Assembly: GCA_029207755.1 (NCBI GenBank) | Contig: JARCOQ010000005.1 | Coordinates: 49,627,563 to 49,691,562 of the forward strand | From: Chamaea fasciata | Taxonomy: Eukaryota > Chordata > Aves > Passeriformes > Sylviidae | Reading direction: 5' to 3' | Length of the DNA: 64,000 nt | In this document: one piece after another, positions 47,799 to 60,350 of the stretch | Position numbering within the stretch: the first letter of the stretch is position 1 | Layout of the letters: every line of letters begins with the position of its first letter | Program-made: the position numbers and the translations under genes | The notes under the pieces: generated by a model | What the model was told of the DNA's origin: nothing | The model's database searches: none | What the model saw: the letters and a program-made list of their open reading frames with translations, nothing else

Positions 47799-50151
47799 TG
47801 GTGTCTTCACGCCCTCAAGCTTTTCTCCATCCTTTTTTTTTGACCCTAATTGCTCCTCCACTCGCCGTGATGCTTTTGGTTGCATGAGATAGGGGCTGCC
47901 TGGGTCACAGGAGCAGCCCAGGGAAGCAGGAGGCACGGAAGGAAAAGCGGAGGGCAACAGGCAGAAGCCATTTCCAAAGCGCTTTCCGTCTTGAATGCTG
48001 CCAAGACAAAGCACACCCTGTGCTTTCTGGATGGAGCTCGAGCACCTCAGCAATGAGCCGAATGTTTAGGCTGCAGACACCGGGGCTTGCTATCCCTGCT
48101 TCTCCTTTGCCTCGGTGTATTTTACACAAGCAGGCAATGAACGCAACCAGGTGCCTACAACCAGAGCAGGCACGGCAACAGTTCAGCCACATCCAATTTA
48201 ACCTCAGCGGAGAAGGAGAAGCGCCAAAGCAGCAGCGAGTACCGCAAAACCACCGCATCAGGGGGAACGCCAAACATGTCTTTGGTGATTTCTACTGCTG
48301 GGACACGGTCACACTTGTCTGTGCGGTGCAACCACCAAGGGTTTCTATCCTCCTCTCCCGAAAAAACGAGTGCTACGCTTTGGTTTTGCCCGGCACTGAG
48401 AGGCTGCGCTGGTAGCTTGCCGAGCTTCCCTAGCTCGCCGCAGTTCACGCGCCTTACGTAGATGACGCAGCAGAGGCTATTCAGGAAAGTTAGCGTAGGT
48501 TACGCAATCGACGTAAATCGCCTCGGCTGCCCAAGTTCCCTGGCGGATCGGGATTGCTGGTGCCCAGGGCAACTGTTTTTTTTCCTAAGGTTCAAAGCAA
48601 GAAGCTAGAGGAGGAAGTTCTGCTAAAAAATCCAAACATCAGCGGAGCTGGCAGACTTAGACCAAAAGCAGAACAAGCTGAAAAGATGCTCGGTGTTCCA
48701 AGCTGCACACTTCGATTTTCAAGCAGAGAAAGAAGGACAAAAAAGAAAAAAATATTCTTAGCACCCTGATGAAACATTCACTACCAACTACAGATACTGG
48801 GAGGCTGAAAGTCAGAAGATGGCTTTAACATCCCTTTTCTTCACGGGCTTAACGGTCATTTTCTTGGACAAAACCTCATCTAAGCTTTAAGGCCTTAGCA
48901 GAAGTTTTACCATCTTTCCCATTCACTTTCTATACAATTTCTCTTAGTGGGCAATGAAGGAAATCAGTCCTATTTCATATCTGCCAATCATAGAATCACC
49001 TCTTTCTTCTAGAGAAAGAAAACCAAACCAAAACCAAACCAAACCAAAAAACCCCAACAAAACAACAACAACAAACCACAGAAGAAAGCAGACCAAAAAA
49101 CCAAACCAACAGGTTTCTGAAACTTGCTTTGAAAGAGAAAAGCTGGATTCCAAGACTAACTGTGAAGCATCCTCCTTTGACTAGAAATGGGATTTCCCAC
49201 CCCAGGACACAGCAGTGCCCGGGGTAGCCCCCAAACCCTGCAGAACCCAGCTCTGCTGAGGTGGGGAGCAGCTTTGGTCTCTTCTTCCAGGCAGCCTGGA
49301 GCAAGCACAAACAGCAGCAGACAAAGCTCACCCAAGCCCCTGGCTTCATGAGCTCCTAGGCAGAGCAACAGCAGTCATGAATATTTAATCCAAATATACT
49401 CTGTTGATTTATCAATGAGTCTTTTTGGCATGACTTGAAACCTACACAATTAAATATAGTAGAGAGGATGTAGAAAGGAGTGAAATTTCAGGTCCAGAAT
49501 ACCTTCCTTCGGTTTTGCTAGGGCTACGCAAGAAAACAGCCGCAGGAAGATAGAAGATGATCTATTAAATCAAGACCAACTTTTTTGGTGAACGTCTTGT
49601 ACACAAGAAGAGAGTTTTAATGGGGATGCCTGCTCCTTGCAAAGCACCTACATTTTATTTTAGACAAGAAGGAATACGGAGGAGATACAGTCACATTCTA
49701 CTTTTACTGCAGCTGAATGAGCAGCGGTCTCAGTGTTCACTGAAGAATGAGAATTGGCATTGGTTTGAAACACTCAATGAAGATGTCAATGGCATTTGCT
49801 TTTCTAAAGAACTTCTTCTGCCCGTGTAAGATTTTTCTTTAAAGTGCATTTTAGGAAAAAGAAGAGTAATAATAATAATTAAAAAAACAAAAATCAGTAA
49901 GACCCCAAAATCCACGAGAAGTATTTTTGGAGCTGCCATCAACAATCCATAGCCTTAAGTCCAGCCACAGAACAGAAGCAGCTCCAGTGACTCAGCCACG
50001 TCACGTGAGTTCCAGTAGCCTCGAATGCACTGAAGGCATTGTGTCTGGCTTCATTGGGTACTATGTTGCACTGTACGGAAGTCTATCAAAGCCAACTGAA
50101 TGAAATGAACAATTCTTTCTATTTCAAGAAGGAAAAGCACTTGACCAGGAA
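47021..50151 (+). repeat. Array unit 16 (type B with A-like sites)
   Basis: Length is 3,131 bp, with poly(A) at 47764-47795 (32 A, then GAG) and CpG block at 48208-48550. It keeps A-like GGCAAATAAGG, 8 T before the acceptor-like CAG, TCTGCAGG and TACTGCTGGG but has the B deletion CCAGAGCAGG. It keeps TCACGTGA near 50002 where most B units have TCACCTGA. Private changes include GTGCCCGGGGTAG near 49215 and TTTTAATGGGGATG near 49616. Confidence 0.97.
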
Positions 50152-50892
50152 ATACAGAAGAAGACTGGACAGAGATTGGTAAATAAGGCAAGACTGCAGC
50201 ACCCCTTGCTAAAACACCAAATGAACACCTGCAAAACACAGAAAAAAGTCTGCCTTCTTCTTTTATCGTCGCTAAAGTGGACAGTCTACCTGCTTCCTGG
50301 GTCCAAACATAGTTCAAACTGCAAATTGTTCGTTTGTTTCAACTGCACGGTGAAGAATCCTCAGCAAACCATGCCCTGCTCCATTTATGATCAACGTATT
50401 CTTGTTCGGCTTCTTGGGAAAGTTTCCAAGGAGATTTTCATCATATTGGTCGTGATGAAATACTAAAGAAACCACCCAGGAATCGCATTTTCTAACTACA
50501 GAACTGCTCCTGACATCTGTAGCAAAATTTCATTTGCTTTTCTTTGTCCTCTAACGCACCCATTAATATTGGTCACTTAACCACACTGAGCTCTCTTCAC
50601 TTGCACTTGCACTTTCGGTTTCTTTTTTTTCCAGCTTGATGCTGCCTCAGAAACGATGTCTGCAGGAGCTGCACGTTAGACAGGCACGTCAGCTCTTCAG
50701 AAAGTGGAGGCTGTAAGGATTAAAAGGGACTCTCTCAAGTGGAAGGCAGGATTCTGGCTTGCAGGGCTGCTGTCCATGCTCAGAAGGACAGCAGCAAGGT
50801 AACACTCAGCTGTTCTTAAGGTAAAAATCAAGCTTCCTGCCTTAGAAAGAAGGCTAAGTTTTTACCTCAGCTCTACCCTCTCCAAGTTCTAG

Positions 50893-50944
<52 letters not shown>

Positions 50945-53298
50945 GGTGTCTTCACGCCCTCAAGCTTTTCTCCATCCTTTTTTTTTGACCCTAATTGCTC
51001 CTCCACTCGCCGTGATGCTTTTGGTTGCATGAGATAGGGGCTGCCTGGGTCACAGGAGCAGCCCAGGGAAGGAGGAGGCACGGAAGGAAAAGCGGAGGGC
51101 AACAGGCAGAAGCCATTTCCAAAGCGCTTTCCGTCTTGAATGCTGCCAAGACAATGCGCACCCTGTGCTTTCTGGATGGAGCTCGAGCACCTCAGCAATG
51201 AGCCGAATGTTTAGGCTGCAGACACCGGGGCTTGCTATCCCTGCTTCTCCTTTGCCTCGGTGTATTTTACACAAGCAGGCAATGAACGCAACCAGGTGCC
51301 TACAACCAGAAGCAGGCACGGCAACAGTTCAGCCACATCCAATTTAACCTCAGCGGAGAAGGAGAAGCGCTAAAGCAGCAGCGAGTACCGCAAAACCACC
51401 GCATCAGGGGGAACGCCAAACATGTCTTTGGTGATTTCTACTGCTGGGACACGGTCACACTTGTCTGTGCGGTGCAACCACCAAGGGTTTCTATCCTCCT
51501 CTCCCGAAAAAACGAGTGCTACACTTTGGTTTTGCCCGGCACTGAGAGGCTGCGCTGGTAGCTTGCCGAGCTTCCCTAGCTCGCCGCAGTTCACGCGCCT
51601 TACGTAGATGACGCAGCAGAGGCTATTCAGGAAAGTTAGCGTAGGTTACGCAATCGACGTAAATCGCCTCGGCTGCCCAAGTTCCCTGGCGGATCGGGAT
51701 TGCTGGTGCCCAGGGCAACTGTTTTTTTTCCTAAGGTTCAAAGCAAGAAGCTAGAGGAGGAAGTTCTGCTAAAAAATCCAAACATCAGCGGAGCTGGCAG
51801 ACTTAGACCAAAAGCAGAACAAGCTGAAAAGATGCTCGGTGTTCCAAGCTGCACACTTCGATTTTCAAGCAGAGAAAGAAGGACAAAAAAGAAAAAAAAT
51901 ATTCTTAGCACCCTGATGAAACATTCACTACCAACTACAGATACTGGGAGGCTGAAAGTCAGAAGATGGCTTTAACATCCCTTTTCTTCACGGGCTTAAC
52001 GGTCATTTTCTTGGACAACACCTCATCTAAGCTTTAAGGCCTTAGCAGAAGTTTTACCATCTTTCCCATTCACTTTCTATACAATTTCTCTTAGTGGGCA
52101 ATGAAGGAAATCAGTCCTATTTCATATCTGCCAATCATAGAATCACCTCTTTCTTCTAGAGAAAGAAAACCAAACCAAAACCAAACCAAACCAAAAAACC
52201 CCAACAAAACAACAACAACAAACCACAGAAGAAAGCAGACCAAAAAACCAAACCAACAGGTTTCTGAAACTTGCTTTGAAAGAGAAAAGCTGGATTCCAA
52301 GACTAACTGTGAAGCATCCTCCTTTGACTAGAAATGGGATTTCCCACCCCAGGACACAGCAGTGCCCAGGGTAGCCCCCGACCCCTACAGAGCCCAGCTC
52401 TGCTGAGGTGGGGAGCAGCTTTGGTCTCTTCTTCCAGGCAGCCTGGAGCAAGCACAAACAGCAGCAGACAAAGCTCACCCAAGCCCCTGGCTTCATGAGC
52501 TCCTAGGCAGAGCAACAGCAGTCATGAATATTTAATCCAAATATACTCTGTTGATTTATCAACGAGTCTTTTTGGCATGACTTGAAACCTACACAATTAA
52601 ATATAGTAGAGAGGATGTAGAAAGGAGTGAAATTTCAGGTCCACAATACCTTCCTTCGGTTTTGCTAGGGCTACGCAAGAAAACAGCCGCAGGAAGATAG
52701 AAGATGATCTATTAAATCAAGACCAACTTTTTTGGTGAACGTCTTGTACACAAGAAGAGAGTTTTAACGGGGATGCCTGCTCCTTGCAAAGCACCTACAT
52801 TTTATTTTAGACAAGAAGGAATACGGAGGAGATACAGTCACATTCTACTTTTACTGCAGCTGAATGAGCAGCGGTCTCAGTGTTCACTGAAGAATGAGAA
52901 TTGGCATTGGTTTGAAACACTCAATGAAGATGTCAATGGCATTTGCTTTTCTAAAGAACTTCTTCTGCCCGTGTAAGATTTTTCTTTAAAGTGCATTTTA
53001 GGAAAAAGAAGAGTAATAATAATAATTAAAAAAACAAAAATCAGTAAGACCCCAAAATCCACGAGAAGTATTTTTGGAGCTGCCATCAACAATCCATAGC
53101 CTTAAGTCCAGCCACAGAACAGAAGCAGCTCCAGTGACTCAGCCACGTCACCTGAGTTCCAGTAGCCTCGAATGCACTGAAGGCATTGTGTCTTGCTTCA
53201 TTGGGTACTATGTTGCACTGTACGGAAGTCTATCAAAGCCAACTGAATGAAATGAACAATTCTTTCTATTTCAAGAAGGAAAAGCACTTGACCAGGAA
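50152..53298 (+). repeat. Array unit 17 (mosaic B/A-like, longest unit)
   Basis: Length is 3,147 bp, the longest here, with the longest poly(A) at 50895-50942 (48 A, no GAG). CpG block is 51354-51696. From about 50,640 to 51,445 it is A-like (8 T, TCTGCAGG, CCAGAAGCAGG, GCGCTAAAG, TACTGCTGGG), and from 51,820 it is B. Within the A-like tract it shares ACAATG (about 51152) and GCTACACTTTGG (about 51519) only with unit 20. Private changes include GGGAAGGAGGAGG near 51066. Confidence 0.97.
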
Positions 53299-54038
53299 AT
53301 ACAGAAGAAGACTGGACAGAGATTGGTAAATAAGGCAAGACTGCAGCACCCCTTGCTAAAACACCAAATGAACACCTGCAAAACACAGAAAAAAGTCTGC
53401 CTTCTTCTTTTATCGTCGCTAAAGTGGACAGTCTACCTGCTTCCTGGGTCCAAACATAGTTCAAACTGCAAATTGTTCGTTTGTTTCAACTGCACGGTGA
53501 AGAATCCTCAGCAAACCATGCCCTGCTCCATTTATGATCAACGTATTCTTGTTCGGCTTCTTGGGAAAGTTTCCAAGGAGATTTTCATCATATTGGTCGT
53601 GATGAAATACTAAAGAAACCACCCAGGAATCGCATTTTCTAACTACAGAACTGCTCCTGACATCTGTAGCAAAATTTCATTTGCTTTTCTTTGTCCTCTA
53701 ATGCACCCATTAATATTGGTCGCTTAACCACACTGAGCTCTCTTAACTTGCACTTGCACTTTCGGTTTCTTTTTTTCCAGCTTGATGCTGCCTCAGAAAC
53801 GATGTCTGTAGGAGCTGCACGTTAGACAGGCACGTCAGCTCTTCAGAAAGTGGAGGCTGTAAGGATTAAAAGGGACTCTCTCAAGTGGAAGGCAGGATTC
53901 TGGCTTGCAGGGCTGCTGTCCATGCTCAGAAGGACAGCAGCAAGGTAACACTCAGCTGTTCTTAAGGTAAAATTCAAGCTTCCTGCCTTAGAAAGAAGGC
54001 TAAGTTTTTACCTCAGCTCTACCCTCTCCAAGTTCTAG

Positions 54039-54084
<46 letters not shown>

Positions 54085-56438
54085 TGGTGTCTTCACGCCC
54101 TCAAGCTTTTCTCCATCCTTTTTTTTTGACCCTAATTGCTCCTCCACTCGCCGTGATGCTTTTGGTTGCATGAGATAGGGGCTGCCTGGGTCACAGGAGC
54201 AGCCCAGGGAAGCAGGAGGCACGGAAGGAAAAGCGGAGGGCAACAGGCAGAAGCCATTTCCAAAGCGCTTTCCGTCTTGAATGCTGCCAAGACAAAGCAC
54301 ACCCTGTGCTTTCTGGATGGAGCTCGAGCACCTCAGCAATGAGCCGAATGTTTAGGCTGCAGACACCGGGGCTTGCTATCCCTGCTTCTCCTTTGCCTCG
54401 GTGTATTTTACACAAGCAGGCAATGAACGCAACCAGGTGCCTACAACCAGAGCAGGCACGGCAACAGTTCAGCCACATCCAATTTAACCTCAGCGGAGAA
54501 GGAGAAGCGCCAAAGCAGCAGCGAGTACCGCAAAACCACCGCATCAGGGGGAACGCCAAACATGTCTTTGGTGATTTCTACTGCAGGGACACGGTCACAC
54601 TTGTCTGTGCGGTGCAACCACCAAGGGTTTCTATCCTCCTCTCCCGAAAAAACGAGTGCTACGCTTTGGTTTTGCCCGGCACTGAGAGGCTGCGCTGGTA
54701 GCTTGCCGAGCTTCCCTAGCTCGCCGCAGTTCACGCGCCTTACGTAGATGACGCAGCAGAGGCTATTCAGGAAAGTTAGCGTAGGTTACGCAATCGACGT
54801 AAATCGCCTCGGCTGCCCAAGTTCCCTGGCGGATCGGGATTGCTGGTGCCCAGGGCAACTGTTTTTTTTCCTAAGGTTCAAAGCAAGAAGCTAGAGGAGG
54901 AAGTTCTGCTAAAAAATCCAAACATCAGCGGAGCTGGCAGACTTAGACCAAAAGCAGAACAAGCTGAAAAGATGCTCGGTGTTCCAAGCTGCACACTTCG
55001 ATTTTCAAGCAGAGAAAGAAGGACAAAAAAGAAAAAAAATATTCTTAGCACCCTGATGAAACATTCACTACCAACTACAGATACTGGGAGGCTGAAAGTC
55101 AGAAGATGGCTTTAACATCCCTTTTCTTCACGGGCTTAACGGTCATTTTCTTGGACAACACCTCATCTAAGCTTTAAGGCCTTAGCAGAAGTTTTACCAT
55201 CTTTCCCATTCACTTTCTATACAATTTCTCTTAGTGGGCAATGAAGGAAATCAGTCCTATTTCATATCTGCCAATCATAGAATCACCTCTTTCTTCTAGA
55301 GAAAGAAAACCAAACCAAAACCAAACCAAACCAAAAAACCCCAACAAAACAACAACAACAAACCACAGAAGAAAGCAGACCAAAAAACCAAACCAACAGG
55401 TTTCTGAAACTTGCTTTGAAAGAGAAAAGCTGGATTCCAAGACTAACTGTGAAGCATCCTCCTTTGACTAGAAATGGGATTTCCCACCCCAGGACACAGC
55501 AGTGCCCAGGGTAGCCCCCGACCCCTACAGAGCCCAGCTCTGCTGAGGTGGGGAGCAGCTTTGGTCTCTTCTTCCAGGCAGCCTGGAGCAAGCACAAACA
55601 GCAGCAGACAAAGCTCACCCAAGCCCCTGGCTTCATGAGCTCCTAGGCAGAGCAACAGCAGTCATGAATATTTAATCCAAATATACTCTGTTGATTTATC
55701 AACGAGTCTTTTTGGCATGACTTGAAACCTACACAATTAAATATAGTAGAGAGGATGTAGAAAGGAGTGAAATTTCAGGTCCACAATACCTTCCTTCGGT
55801 TTTGCTAGGGCTACGCAAGAAAACAGCCGCAGGAAGATAGAAGATGATCTATTAAATCAAGACCAACTTTTTTGGTGAACGTCTTGTACACAAGAAGAGA
55901 GTTTTAACGGGGATGCCTGCTCCTTGCAAAGCACCTACATTTTATTTTAGACAAGAAGGAATACGGAGGAGATACAGTCACATTCTACTTTTACTGCAGC
56001 TGAATGAGCAGCGGTCTCAGTGTTCACTGAAGAATGAGAATTGGCATTGGTTTGAAACACTCAATGAAGATGTCAATGGCATTTGCTTTTCTAAAGAACT
56101 TCTTCTGCCCGTGTAAGATTTTTCTTTAAAGTGCATTTTAGGAAAAAGAAGAGTAATAATAATAATTAAAAAAACAAAAATCAGTAAGACCCCAAAATCC
56201 ACGAGAAGTATTTTTGGAGCTGCCATCAACAATCCATAGCCTTAAGTCCAGCCACAGAACAGAAGCAGCTCCAGTGACTCAGCCACGTCACCTGAGTTCC
56301 AGTAGCCTCGAATGCACTGAAGGCATTGTGTCTTGCTTCATTGGGTACTATGTTGCACTGTACGGAAGTCTATCAAAGCCAACTGAATGAAATGAACAAT
56401 TCTTTCTATTTCAAGAAGGAAAAGCACTTGACCAGGAA
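53299..56438 (+). repeat. Array unit 18 (type B)
   Basis: Length is 3,140 bp, with poly(A) at 54041-54081 (41 A) and CpG block at 54494-54836. It combines the first-part markers of unit 14 (TTGGTCGCTTAACC near 53717) with the second-part markers of unit 13 (CCCGACCCCTACAG near 55517). Confidence 0.97.
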
Positions 56439-59400
56439 ATACAGAAGAAGACTGGACAGAGATTGGTAAATAAGGCAAGACTGCAGCACCCCTTGCTAAA
56501 ACACCAAATGAACACCTGCAAAACACAGAAAAAAGTCTGCCTTCTTCTTTTATCGTCGCTAAAGTGGACAGTCTACCTGCTTCCTGGGTCCAAACATAGT
56601 TCAAACTGCAAATTGTTCGTTTGTTTCAACTGCACGGTGAAGAATCCTCAGCAAACCATGCCCTGCTCCATTTATGATCAACGTATTCTTGTTCGGCTTC
56701 TTGGGAAAGTTTCCAAGGAGATTTTCATCATATTGGTCGTGATGAAATACTAAAGAAACCACCCAGGAATCGCATTTTCTAACTACAGAACTGCTCCTGA
56801 CATCTGTAGCAAAATTTCATTTGCTTTTCTTTGTCCTCTAACGCACCCATTAATATTGGTCGCTTAACCACACTGAGCTCTCTTAACTTGCACTTGCACT
56901 TTCGGTTTCTTTTTTTCCAGCTTGATGCTGCCTCAGAAACGATGTCTGTAGGAGCTGCACGTTAGACAGGCACGTCAGCTCTTCAGAAAGTGGAGGCTGT
57001 AAGGATTAAAAGGGACTCTCTCAAGTGGAAGGCAGGATTCTGGCTTGCAGGGCTGCTGTCCATGCTCAGAAGGACAGCAGCAAGGTAACACTCAGCTGTT
57101 CTTAAGGTAAAATTCAAGCTTCCTGCCTTAGAAAGAAGGCTAAGTTTTTACCTCAGCTCTACTCTCTCCAAGTTCTAGGCAAAAAAAAAAAAAAAAAAAA
57201 AAAAAAGAGTGGTGTCTTCACGCCCTCAAGCTTTTCTCCATCCTTTTTTTTTGACCCTAATTGCTCCTCCACTCGCCGTGATGCTTTTGGTTGCATGAGA
57301 TAGGGGCTGCCTGGGTCACAGGAGCAGCCCAGGGAAGCAGGAGGCACGGAAGGAAAAGCGGAGGGCAACAGGCAGAAGCCATTTCCAAAGCGCTTTCCGT
57401 CTTGAATGCTGCCAAGACAAAGCACACCCTGTGCTTTCTGGATGGAGCTCGAGCACCTCAGCAATGAGCCGAATGTTTAGGCTGCAGACACCGGGGCTTG
57501 CTATCCCTGCTTCTCCTTTGCCTCGGTGTATTTTACACAAGCAGGCAATGAACGCAACCAGGTGCCTACAACCAGAGCAGGCACGGCAACAGTTCAGCCA
57601 CATCCAATTTAACCTCAGCGGAGAAGGAGAAGCGCCAAAGCAGCAGCGAGTACCGCAAAACCACCGCATCAGGGGGAACGCCAAACATGTCTTTGGTGAT
57701 TTCTACTGCAGGGACACGGTCACACTTGTCTGTGCGGTGCAACCACCAAGGGTTTCTATCCTCCTCTCCCGAAAAAACGAGTGCTACGCTTTGGTTTTGC
57801 CCGGCACTGAGAGGCTGCGCTGGTAGCTTGCCGAGCTTCCCTAGCTCGCCGCAGTTCACGCGCCTTACGTAGATGACGCAGCAGAGGCTATTCAGGAAAG
57901 TTAGCGTAGGTTACGCAATCGACGTAAATCGCCTCGGCTGCCCAAGTTCCCTGGCGGATCGGGATTGCTGGTGCCCAGGGCAACTGTTTTTTTTTCCTAA
58001 GGTTCAAAGCAAGAAGCTAGAGGAGGAAGTTCTGCTAAAAAATCCAAACATCAGCGGAGCTGGCAGACTTAGACCAAAAGCAGAAAAAGCTGAAAAGATG
58101 CTCGGTGTTCCAAGCTGCACACTTCGATTTTCAAGCAGAGAAAGAAGGACAAAAAAGAAAAAAAATATTCTTAGCACCCTGATGAAACATTCACTACCAA
58201 CTACAGATACTGGGAGGCTGAAAGTCAGAAGATGGCTTTAACATCCCTTTTCTTCACGGGCTTAACGGTCATTTTCTTGGACAACACCTCATCTAAGCTT
58301 TAAGGCCTTAGCAGAAGTTTTACCATCTTTCCCATTCACTTTTTATAAAATTCCTCTTAGTGGGCAATGAAGGAAATCAGTCATATTTCATATCTGCCAA
58401 TCATAGAATCACCTCTTTCTTCTAGAGAAAGAAAACCAAACCAAAACCAAACCGAACCAAAAAACCCCAACAAAACAACAACAACAAACCACAGAAGAAA
58501 GCAGACCAAAAAACCAAACCAACAGGTTTCTGAAACTTGCTTTGAAAGAGAAAAGCTGGATTCCAAGACTAACTGTGAAGCATCCTCCTTTGACTAGAAA
58601 TGGGATTTCCCACCCCAGGACACAGCAGTGCCCAGGGTAGCCCCCGAACCCTGCAGAGCCCAGCTCTGCTGAGGTGGGGAGCAGCTTTGGTCTCTTCTTC
58701 CAGGCAGCCTGGAGCAAGCACAAACAGCAGCAGACAAAGCTCACCCAAGCCCCTGGCTTCATGAGCTCCTAGGCAGAGCAACAGCAGTCATGAATATTTA
58801 ATCCAAATATACTCTGTTGATTTATCAACGAGTCTTTTTGGCATGACTTGAAACCTACACAATTAAATATAGTAGAGAGGATGTAGAAAGGAGTGAAATT
58901 TCAGGTCCACAATACCTTCCTTCGGTTTTGCTAGGGCTACGCAAGAAAACAGCCGCAGGAAGATAGAAGATGATCTATTAAATCAAGACCAACTTTTTTG
59001 GTGAACGTCTTGTACACAAGAAGAGAGTTTTAACGGGGATGCCTGCTCCTTGCAAAGCACCTACATTTTATTTTAGACAAGAAGGAATACGGAGGAGATA
59101 CAGTCACATTCTACTTTTACTGCAGCTGAATGAGCAGCGGTCTCAGTGTTCACTGAAGAATGAGAATTGGCATTGGTTTGAAACACTCAATGAAGATGTC
59201 AATGGCATTTGCTTTTCTAAAGAACTTCTTCTGCCCGTGTAAGATTTTTCTTTAAAGTGCATTTTAGGAAAAAGAAGAGTAATAATAATAATTAAAAAAA
59301 CAAAAATCAGTAAGACCCCAAAATCCACGAGAAGTATTTTTGGAGCTGCCATCAACAATCCATAGCCTTAAGTCCAGCCACAGAACAGAAGCAGCTCCAG

Positions 59401-59564
59401 TGACTCAGCCACGTCACGTGAGTTCCAGTAGCCTCGAATGCACTGAAGGCATTGTGTCTTGCTTCATTGGGTACTATGTTGCACTGTATGGAAGTCTATC
59501 AAAGCCAGCTGAATGAAATGAACAATTCTTTCTATTTCAAGAAGGAAAAGCACTTGACCAGGAA
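56439..59564 (+). repeat. Array unit 19 (type B with A-like patch, shortest unit)
   Basis: Length is 3,126 bp with the shortest poly(A) at 57181-57206 (26 A). CpG block is 57619-57961. A one-base expansion gives T9 at 57987-57995 where all other units have T8. From 58,084 to about 58,383 it is A-like (GCAGAAAAAGC, TATAAAATTCC, CAGTCATATTT), with B bases again at 58,506. Its CCCGAACCCTGCAGAG near 58641 is also the A form. It keeps TCACGTGA near 59414. Confidence 0.97.
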
Positions 59565-60305
59565 ATACAGAAGAAGACTGGACAGAGATTGGCAAATAAG
59601 GCAAGACTGCAGCACCCCTTGCTAAAACACCAAATGAACACCTGCAAAACACAGAAAAAAGTCTGCCTTCTTCTTTTATCGTCGCTAAAGTGGACAGTCT
59701 ACCTGCTTCCTGGGTCCAAACATAGTTCGAACTGCAAATTGTTCGTTTGTTTCAACTGCACGGTGAAGAATCCTCAGCAAACCATGCCCTGCTCCATTTA
59801 TGATCAACGTATTCTTGTTCGGCTTCTTGGGAAAGTTTCCAAGGAGATTTTCATCATATTGGTCGTGATGAAATACTAAAGAAACCACCCAGGAATCGCA
59901 TTTTCTAACTACAGAACTGCTCCTGACATCTGTAGCAAAATTTCATTTGCTTTTCTTTGTCCTCTAACGCACCCATTAATATTGGTCACTTAACCACACT
60001 GAGCTCTCTTCACTTGCACTTGCACTTTCGGTTTCTTTTTTTTCCAACTTGATGCTGCCTCAGAAACGATGTCTGCAGGAGCTGCACGTTAGACAGGCAC
60101 GTCAGCTCTTCAGAAAGTGGAGGCTGTAAGGATTAAAAGGGACTCTCTCAAGTGGAAGGCAGGATTCTGGCTTGCAGGGCTGCTGTCCATGCTCAGAAGG
60201 ACAGCAGCAAGGTAACACTCAGCTGTTCTTAAGGTAAAATTCAAGCTTCCTGCCTTAGAAAGAAGGCTAAGTTTTTACCTCAGCTCTACCCTCTCCAAGT
60301 TCTAG

Positions 60306-60350
<45 letters not shown>

